Below, in pieces: positions 41,579 through 46,558 of a stretch of DNA of 46,558 nucleotides; positions within the stretch are counted from its first letter, which is position 1; each line of letters starts with the position of its first letter. Below the pieces are notes generated by a model. That model made no database searches. It saw nothing but the letters and a program-made list of their open reading frames with translations, and was not told where the DNA came from. The position numbers were made by a program, and so were the translations under genes. The stretch spans positions 1-46,558 of the forward strand of contig JAZDLO010000165.1 of assembly GCA_043801935.1 (NCBI GenBank), given 5' to 3'. The DNA comes from JAZDLO01 sp043801935. GTDB lineage: Bacteria; Actinomycetota; Thermoleophilia; RBG-16-64-13.

Positions 41579-43756
41579 CTAAGAACGAAGATCGGTCCGG
41601 GAGGTTACGGGCACGCGGCGCCTGCGCCCGCGCCGACGAAGAGCTAGGTATGCAGCCCCGCCGATCACCACCACAGCCAGCACCGCCCAGGGGAGAACGG
41701 TCATCACAGTGATGAACCGCACGGAATGGCTCCATTCGTCGAGCGTGCTGGCCCCCGCGACCATGAGAACGTCCAGGTGGTGCGCACCCTGGGCGTTCAA
41801 TACGTTCACGGGCACCACGGTCCGGCCCGGCTGCAGCTCGACCTCTAGCCGCTCGCCATCGGGAAGGGTCAGGCCCCTGCCGCTGAGCCGCACCTCCACC
41901 CTGAACGGATAGTCGGCGCCATTATCCAAGAGGAGTCTGATCGTGCCCCGGTGCCCGGTGAAGATCGTGGGGCTGGCGCCCGCGAAGCGCGCCTTGGATA
42001 GCTCGCCCTGAGCCAGCGCCCGAGCCTCATCGGCATACGCCAGCCCGATGCTCGCCACCTCCGGGCTGGTCTGCGGAAGCCACCACCAGCGGCTCTCCGC
42101 TGTATACAGCAGGCGATGGGCCCTTTCCACCGGAGCCCGAGTGGCGTCGGCCACTTCGGCCAAGTCGGCCACGGCCGCATGAGCCGCCCGGAGACTGGTG
42201 AGCAGCGATCCCTCGATGTAGCCGAGGGACCCCGAAGCGCTGCGGCTGAACAAGACCGGCCGGGTCGTCGGGGCGTGAGCGCGAAGAAGAGACGTCAAGG
42301 TACGAGTCTGCACCCAGTAAAGGCGGCTCAGAACCTCGCCGATGGCTTCGAGGTAGGAGCTGGGAGGGACCATGAAGTCCGCCCCGGGGGCGATGACCAA
42401 GGCCTCTCTGACCCCCGAGGCCAGTTCCGCCGCCAAACCGGCGAAGAACACACCGGCATCCCAGGGAGGCGCCATCAAAGAGCGAAGCCCGCTGTCGGCG
42501 AAGACCAGGGTGACCCGGTCGTTCTCGGTATCGCGCACTCGCACGGCCACGGTGCCGTCGGCGACCTGCTCGGTGAGATCTTCGGCCAACCGGCCGTCCA
42601 CGACGACGTGGTCGATTGAGGCCTGACCGTAGTAAGCCAGGCTTTCGGTGGTCATGTCCAGATCCGGTGAATAGGCGCCGACGGGAGTCGATCCCAGCCC
42701 CAGGGTCTGCTGAAGCTCTTGCTTGCCCAGCTGGATCTGTTGGAATCCGTCCCTCCATCCTTCTGCAGCGAGCATGCCGAGGGCTGGAACCGCGTAGGGA
42801 ATGACGGCTATCTCCACTGACTCCATGCCTGCCAGCTTCTTGAAGGTGGCCAGAGTCTGGCCGGCGTTCTTGACCACCGGGTCGTCGGTGTCCACTTCTT
42901 GGCGCCCGCCGGAAGCGTCCAGTCGAGCGTATCCATCGGCCATGTCACGGAGTTGGGCCAGCAAGATGGGTTCCACCGCCAGAGTGAAGGGCCAGCGCGG
43001 GAAGCTACCGGCTCTATCTAGCAGGGCGCGCAGACCGTCGGGGCTTTCGCCTGCCGGGGCGACGGCGTCCTCCAGTGCCTGATCGAAGAACGCCCCGCTC
43101 GAGTCCCGATGGACGCCCAATGCGACCGGCCAGACGAAGGCGACGTCCAGCGGTCGTTCTCGGAGGGCGGCCTTGCCCAGCCATACGGTACCGCTGGCTC
43201 GGGTCACGCCGTCGGAGACCACCTGCGCGGTGAGGAGGTAAGCACCGGGCTCAGCAGGTGTATCTGCCGGGATGACGATGGTGGCGATGGACGGCCCGGC
43301 CCTAGTTTCGCTCGCCGCCTCGCCGCGGGTCGCCTCACCGCTAACCCCTCCGCTTCCCGCCGGACTCCATTCCTCAGAGAGGGTGGCCACCTGCGGAAGC
43401 TGAGGGTCGCTCCGTCCCACCTGCGAGGGCTCGGCCGGCCCCCCGATCCGCACGACAAGCTCAGCGTTGGTCAGTTGCTCCGAGACCGTTCCCCTGATCG
43501 TCAGGGTGACCGCTTCGCTGGTCAGGCTCAGAATGCGGTCGACCTCGATGGTGAGCTGCCCGGTAGCTGCCCGCGCCGGGGGCGCCGGCAGCGCGACGAG
43601 CGTAAGGGCTTCTACGACTGTGACGGCCGCGAGGACCGCAGCCACCGCTACGATCGCCCGCTGAGCGAACCGGGAACGAGGTGAGGACCTCTCAGACGAG
43701 AGTGGCCGGCGACCGACGGTGATGCGGAGAAAGACGGAAAGACCGGCGGGCTTCAT
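41579..43756 (-). CDS. large secreted membrane-anchored protein, DUF6049-like
   Basis: 725 residues from ATG at 43756 (-10 TACACT 8 nt before, no Shine-Dalgarno). An N-terminal signal or anchor (QRAIVAVAAVLAAVTVVEALTLV) is followed by a beta-rich domain (~65-190), a large central domain with IAVIPYAVPALGML and GAYSPDLDMT recalling GH57/deacetylase-like barrels, a beta domain (~600-690), and a C-terminal span (VLPWAVLAVVVIGGAAYLAL) with a basic tail (RRRGRRRR). This layout matches the actinobacterial DUF6049 family, often near cell-wall genes. No known catalytic set is identified. It is followed directly by the small TadE-like gene. Confidence 0.72.
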   Translation of the reverse strand: MKPAGLSVFLRITVGRRPLSSERSSPRSRFAQRAIVAVAAVLAAVTVVEALTLVALPAPPARAATGQLTIEVDRILSLTSEAVTLTIRGTVSEQLTNAELVVRIGGPAEPSQVGRSDPQLPQVATLSEEWSPAGSGGVSGEATRGEAASETRAGPSIATIVIPADTPAEPGAYLLTAQVVSDGVTRASGTVWLGKAALRERPLDVAFVWPVALGVHRDSSGAFFDQALEDAVAPAGESPDGLRALLDRAGSFPRWPFTLAVEPILLAQLRDMADGYARLDASGGRQEVDTDDPVVKNAGQTLATFKKLAGMESVEIAVIPYAVPALGMLAAEGWRDGFQQIQLGKQELQQTLGLGSTPVGAYSPDLDMTTESLAYYGQASIDHVVVDGRLAEDLTEQVADGTVAVRVRDTENDRVTLVFADSGLRSLMAPPWDAGVFFAGLAAELASGVREALVIAPGADFMVPPSSYLEAIGEVLSRLYWVQTRTLTSLLRAHAPTTRPVLFSRSASGSLGYIEGSLLTSLRAAHAAVADLAEVADATRAPVERAHRLLYTAESRWWWLPQTSPEVASIGLAYADEARALAQGELSKARFAGASPTIFTGHRGTIRLLLDNGADYPFRVEVRLSGRGLTLPDGERLEVELQPGRTVVPVNVLNAQGAHHLDVLMVAGASTLDEWSHSVRFITVMTVLPWAVLAVVVIGGAAYLALRRRGRRRRVPVTSRTDLRS

Positions 43757-43764
43757 GGCGCCTC

Positions 43765-43770
43765 AGTGTA
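43765..43770 (-). promoter_or_regulatory. -10 hexamer TACACT of the DUF6049-like gene
   Basis: TACACT on the minus strand, 8 nt before the ATG at 43756, without a Shine-Dalgarno: near-leaderless start. Confidence 0.5.
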
Positions 43771-43824
43771 ACATGCAGGCTGGCGGCGCCCGGAATAACC
43801 CCGCCGAGCGCGGCCGGTGGCCGC

Positions 43825-44322
43825 TCAGCCTTCAGCCACAGGCTCGGGCGACAGCCGCTTCACCAGGTGCAAAGCGCTCCCTTCCGCATCGCTGTCGGTC
43901 TGCTCCACTGAGTCGGTCAGGGCACGGATGATCGTGAGCCCCAAACCACCCTCGCTCATGGGATCGCAGAGGCTCGAGGGCGAGATGCGGCGCCGGCGGT
44001 CGGGGTTTGAGACCGTGATCTCCCATACATCCGAGGTCGGGTGAAAATCCAAGCGCAGGATAGGAAACGGCTCTGCCGTGTCGTGATCGGTCTCTGGCGT
44101 GGTGCATCCACTGGGCTCTGCGATAAAGCAGTTACAGGCCTCGGTGACCACCACCTTGAGATCCGCGATGACCTCTTCGTCCAAGGCCTCGCGGGCTCCC
44201 AAAGCGCCCGCGACCAGACGGCACAAGGCCACGTATTCCGCCTTACAGGGTATGACGAGCGAGACGGGCGCCCGCGCGCCTGCCTGTTGTGGACCGGTCG
44301 TCTCTTCCGCTGCCTGTGTCAT
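43825..44322 (-). CDS. RsbW-type anti-sigma factor kinase
   Basis: 165 residues from ATG at 44322. A single HATPase_c domain: DLKVVVTEACNCFI as the N-box region, VWEITVSNPDRRR as the next strand, and SEGGLGLTIIRALTDSV as the G1 box. Family members bind ATP, phosphorylate an anti-anti-sigma factor and hold a sigma factor. The usual Asn after EAC is read here as NC (EACNC), so the N-box is slightly unusual. No sigma factor or STAS partner is in the window. No ribosome-binding site is clear; the 159 bp upstream (44323-44481) show nothing else. Confidence 0.85.
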   Translation of the reverse strand: MTQAAEETTGPQQAGARAPVSLVIPCKAEYVALCRLVAGALGAREALDEEVIADLKVVVTEACNCFIAEPSGCTTPETDHDTAEPFPILRLDFHPTSDVWEITVSNPDRRRRISPSSLCDPMSEGGLGLTIIRALTDSVEQTDSDAEGSALHLVKRLSPEPVAEG

Positions 44323-44481
44323 ATGTGTTTGAGAACCATTCGGACGTTGCTGATCTCTGCCTTGATGCTACCCTGCGGCCAGCGACGTCTAAACAGATTT
44401 GCGACTCTCGGCGAACCCGACCGCCCTGGTCCGTCCCGCTGCCGAGCGGGGCGACCGCATCTCACCGGAGGCGCCGGCGTC

Positions 44482-45549
44482 TCAATCCCAGGCCTGCACC
44501 ATCCCTAGGTCTTCACCGCAGGCGGCACAGAGCCCTTCTTTGACCGAAAGGTTTTCGGTCTTGGGTTCTTCTCGCCGGACCACCGTCCGTCCGCACGCCG
44601 GACAGACCGTTTGCCGGCCAGGGTGGCCTTGTACGTTGCCCACGTAGACGAAGCGTAGCCCTGCCGCTTTTCCGATGCTCACGCCTCGTTCCAGTGTCTT
44701 GATGGAGGTGGGCTGAAGGTAAGAAAGCTCGAAATTCGGGATGAAGCGGGTCAGGTGCCAAGGAGTCCCTGGACCCAGATTGTCCCGCACCCACACGGCC
44801 ATGGCATCGAGGCTCACGTCGTCGTCGTTGAGATCCGGGACGATGTTCGAAACCACCTCCACATGACAGCCGTGCACCTCCTTGGCCCGCACAGCCATGG
44901 CGAAGGCCGGGGCCGGATCCTTGACCTTCGTGAGACGGGCCCATCCCGCCGCCGAAGGGGCCTTTAGGTCGAACTTGAAGGCATCGACGACCGGCCCCAC
45001 ATAGTCCAAGGCGGCTTCACTGACATAGGCAGCGCTGATGAAAGCCGTGTAAAGACCGGCTTCCTTGAAGGCCGTGCAGACGTCGTGGACGTACTCGATC
45101 CACACCACCGGTTCGTTGTACGTGAAGGCCACGCCGGAGAGCTTGTGCTTGCGGGCCATGGCCACTGCCTCTGCGGGGGTCAGCACCGGCAGCCGGGCCG
45201 TCTCCGTGCGGGCGCTCGCGTGGGAGATCTGCCAGTTCTGACAGCCGGCGCAGAGCACGTTGCAGCCGAAACTGCCCAGGGACAGGGCGCGAGTGCCGGG
45301 GTGGAAATGAAAGAGCGGCTTCTTTTCGATCTCGTCGCTGACGATGGTGGCGGGCCGGGCATAGGTGAGGCATACCATCCGACCGTCGCGCACCCCGCGG
45401 GCTCTGCACAGACCCTCCGCGCCCTCCCCTAGGACGCAGTAATGCGGGCACAGGGTGCAGCGCATATCGCCACCGCCGGCCTCCTCCCAGAAGAGGGCTT
45501 CCGCCCTCGGCGCGCTTGCGCTCGCCGGAAGTCCGGTCCTGGCGTTCAC
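44482..45549 (-). CDS. amrS: AmmeMemoRadiSam-type radical SAM enzyme AmrS
   Basis: 355 residues from GTG at 45549, overlapping the upstream radical SAM gene by 4 bp (GTGA). Features: an N-terminal CTLCPHYC segment, the radical SAM motif CNVLCAGCQNW (CxxxCxxC), VAFTYNEPVVWIEY, FKFDLKAPS, the usual GTPWHLTRFIPNFEL, and a C-terminal zinc-ribbon-like set (CPACGRTV ... CAACG). AmrS is defined by the AmmeMemoRadiSam system, where it pairs with a MEMO-like AmrB and AMMECR1-like AmrA. Neither is in the window. The reaction is not firmly known. Confidence 0.92.
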   Translation of the reverse strand: MNARTGLPASASAPRAEALFWEEAGGGDMRCTLCPHYCVLGEGAEGLCRARGVRDGRMVCLTYARPATIVSDEIEKKPLFHFHPGTRALSLGSFGCNVLCAGCQNWQISHASARTETARLPVLTPAEAVAMARKHKLSGVAFTYNEPVVWIEYVHDVCTAFKEAGLYTAFISAAYVSEAALDYVGPVVDAFKFDLKAPSAAGWARLTKVKDPAPAFAMAVRAKEVHGCHVEVVSNIVPDLNDDDVSLDAMAVWVRDNLGPGTPWHLTRFIPNFELSYLQPTSIKTLERGVSIGKAAGLRFVYVGNVQGHPGRQTVCPACGRTVVRREEPKTENLSVKEGLCAACGEDLGMVQAWD

Positions 45550-46382
45550 TGCCCGGTCCGAGGCGGCAGATAGGGACGGACCCTGAAGGCCGCACCCAGT
45601 TCGGCAGCAAGTCGGGCCACCGGTCCCGCTGGAAGCCCGGGGATGCCGACCATCGTGACAGTGGTCTCCAACCCGGCCTGCACCGAGTCACGCACGAAAC
45701 CGAGGACGGCTACGAACCCACCCGGGTGGGTGGGGCGACAAAGTTCATCATAGGACGCGGTATCTGGTGCGTTCAGGCTCACCGAGACTCTATCCAGTCC
45801 CGCAGCGACCAACTCCGCCACCACGGCCCGGTCGGGGTGAAGGAGAGACGCGTGCCCATTGGTGTCGACGCGGGACGTCAGGCCGATCGCCGTGAGCCAT
45901 CGCACGACCTCAAGAAGCACGTCAAGCCGTACGGTCGGTTCCCCCAGGCCGGTGAACACCACCTCGCGAGGCCCGGCCGCGCCGGCAGCCGCCTCGGCGG
46001 CCCGGTCGGTCACCTTCTCCGCGGCGTCCTTCGCCATCGCCGGTGTAGCCCCGGGCGCCCTCCCCATCTCCGTCTCGAGCGCAGCGATGACATCCGCGGC
46101 TGTGGGCTCGTCCTCTTCGCTCAAATACAGATCCGACCCGAAGACCTCCCACGTCGACTCCCGTAGGCAGAAGACGCACGCGGACGAGCAGCGGCTGGTG
46201 AGGTTGACGTAGAGATTCTCTCCGCCCCAGTACACATAGGTGGGCCGGATGCCGACCTTGGGAGCAGGCCCGAGTGGTGGCGCCAACACCGGTGACGTCG
46301 CCTCGACCGGCGCGGCCGAAGGCCGTGAACAGGCTCTCGGGCGAACGGCCCGCAAGACGTATGTGGGGTCCGAATGGCTCAC
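45546..46382 (-). CDS. TatD-associated radical SAM protein
   Basis: 278 residues from GTG at 46382. The radical SAM motif reads CSSACVFCLR near residue 65, preceded by YWGGENLYVNLTSR, a signature of the TatD-linked radical SAM family. EVVFTGLGEPTVRLDVLLE and SVSLNAPDTASYDELCRP are further family blocks. The first ~45 residues are Pro/Ala-rich and may not be real; a GTG in PTYVYWGG would give the family's usual short start. Residues ~105-135 hold an Ala-rich insert (TDRAAEAAAGAAG). It overlaps amrS by 4 bp. A TatD nuclease gene is not in the window. Confidence 0.85.
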   Translation of the reverse strand: MSHSDPTYVLRAVRPRACSRPSAAPVEATSPVLAPPLGPAPKVGIRPTYVYWGGENLYVNLTSRCSSACVFCLRESTWEVFGSDLYLSEEDEPTAADVIAALETEMGRAPGATPAMAKDAAEKVTDRAAEAAAGAAGPREVVFTGLGEPTVRLDVLLEVVRWLTAIGLTSRVDTNGHASLLHPDRAVVAELVAAGLDRVSVSLNAPDTASYDELCRPTHPGGFVAVLGFVRDSVQAGLETTVTMVGIPGLPAGPVARLAAELGAAFRVRPYLPPRTGQ

Positions 46383-46394
46383 GATAGAGGGCGA

Positions 46395-46400
46395 AGTATA
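46395..46400 (-). promoter_or_regulatory. -10 hexamer TATACT upstream of the radical SAM pair
   Basis: TATACT on the minus strand, 12 nt before the GTG at 46382; the leader would be only a few bases. Confidence 0.4.
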
Positions 46401-46545
46401 CCGTCATAGACCCCACTCTCGCCGAATCATTAGACACGGCGGGCATAAGCGTGGTATCAATTCAGTGTTGGGAATGGCCATGCAGACGGGAGGGGCCAGG
46501 TATCCACGCGAATTCACGTCCCGGCCGACGGCCGGACACAAATCC

Positions 46546-46551
46546 AGGAGG
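46546..46551 (+). promoter_or_regulatory. strong ribosome-binding site at window end
   Basis: AGGAGG lies 7 nt before the last base, so a plus-strand start codon is expected immediately beyond the window. Apart from the -10 element, the rest of 46383-46558 shows no other feature I can name. Confidence 0.55.
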
Positions 46552-46558
46552 TTGGAGA

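Noticed and set aside
1..46558. tRNA or rRNA genes, CRISPR arrays, insertion sequences, prophage or attachment sites
   Set aside because: No T-loop or acceptor-stem pairs outside coding regions, no spaced repeats, and no transposase, integrase or phage genes were found by eye; a tRNAscan or covariance-model search could still reveal a short RNA.

Overview
This is a GC-rich bacterial chromosome segment of about 46.6 kb. It is densely coding, with about 36 genes in short, tightly overlapping operons and no IS element, phage gene, CRISPR array, tRNA or rRNA that I could see. Several families point to an actinobacterial-type lineage: a DUF6049-like secreted protein, many starts with no Shine-Dalgarno but a -10 hexamer 6-12 nt upstream (leaderless or near-leaderless mRNAs), and frequent GTG starts. 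2-Oxoacid:ferredoxin oxidoreductase, two oxygen-sensitive BcrA/BadF-type ATPases, radical SAM enzymes and a phenylacetate-CoA ligase point to an anaerobe. My inference is an anaerobic, probably deep-branching actinobacterium (Coriobacteriia/Geothermincolia-like). I cannot prove the taxonomy from this window alone.

Layout. 1-3444 (minus): a four-gene SPFH/zinc-ribbon membrane-stress-type operon resembling B. subtilis ydjG/ydjI. 3509-9091: a HAD phosphatase, a bacterial eRF1-like protein with a small charged partner, a HerA-like ATPase, and MscL with a zinc-ribbon tail. 9208-13441: the bifunctional 23S rRNA methyltransferase RlmKL overlapping PolX. 13469-19193 (minus): a small Cys-rich protein, a membrane-anchored PQQ-type propeller, a flavin split-barrel protein, UbiX, and a secreted propeller-SLH-SGNH fusion. 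19291-29673 (plus): endonuclease III, PaaK, a LOG-family protein, a CorC/HlyC transporter, a 1419-residue PPDK-like protein without the C-terminal PEP barrel, and a divergent GAPDH paralogue.

29747-36758 (minus) holds the most interesting locus. KorA, KorB and KorC of a 2-oxoacid:ferredoxin oxidoreductase are followed by two different BcrD/BcrA-like ASKHA ATPases, a two-cluster ferredoxin, and a NuoG-like multi-cluster iron-sulfur protein with a GIY-YIG-like domain at its C-terminus. Most of these genes overlap by 4 bp. The set looks like a complete module that takes electrons from a 2-oxoacid and pumps them with ATP to a low-potential acceptor, as in benzoyl-CoA reductases and 2-hydroxyacyl-CoA dehydratases. 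The substrate-reducing subunits of those enzymes are absent here. A cupin and a YfcE-type phosphodiesterase follow.

36858-41146: a divergently transcribed TetR regulator faces a promoter whose 17-bp spacer is almost filled by an 18-bp perfect palindrome, the likely operator. That promoter reads into a free-standing NuoE N-terminal-domain protein, a catabolic AlsS-type acetolactate synthase and a citrate synthase, so this looks like a regulated pyruvate/acetyl-CoA branch-point operon. 41221-46382 (minus): a small membrane-anchored protein, a large DUF6049-like envelope protein, an RsbW-type anti-sigma kinase, and two overlapping radical SAM genes (AmrS and TatD-associated). The window ends in an AGGAGG ribosome-binding site, so a plus-strand gene should begin at the next base.
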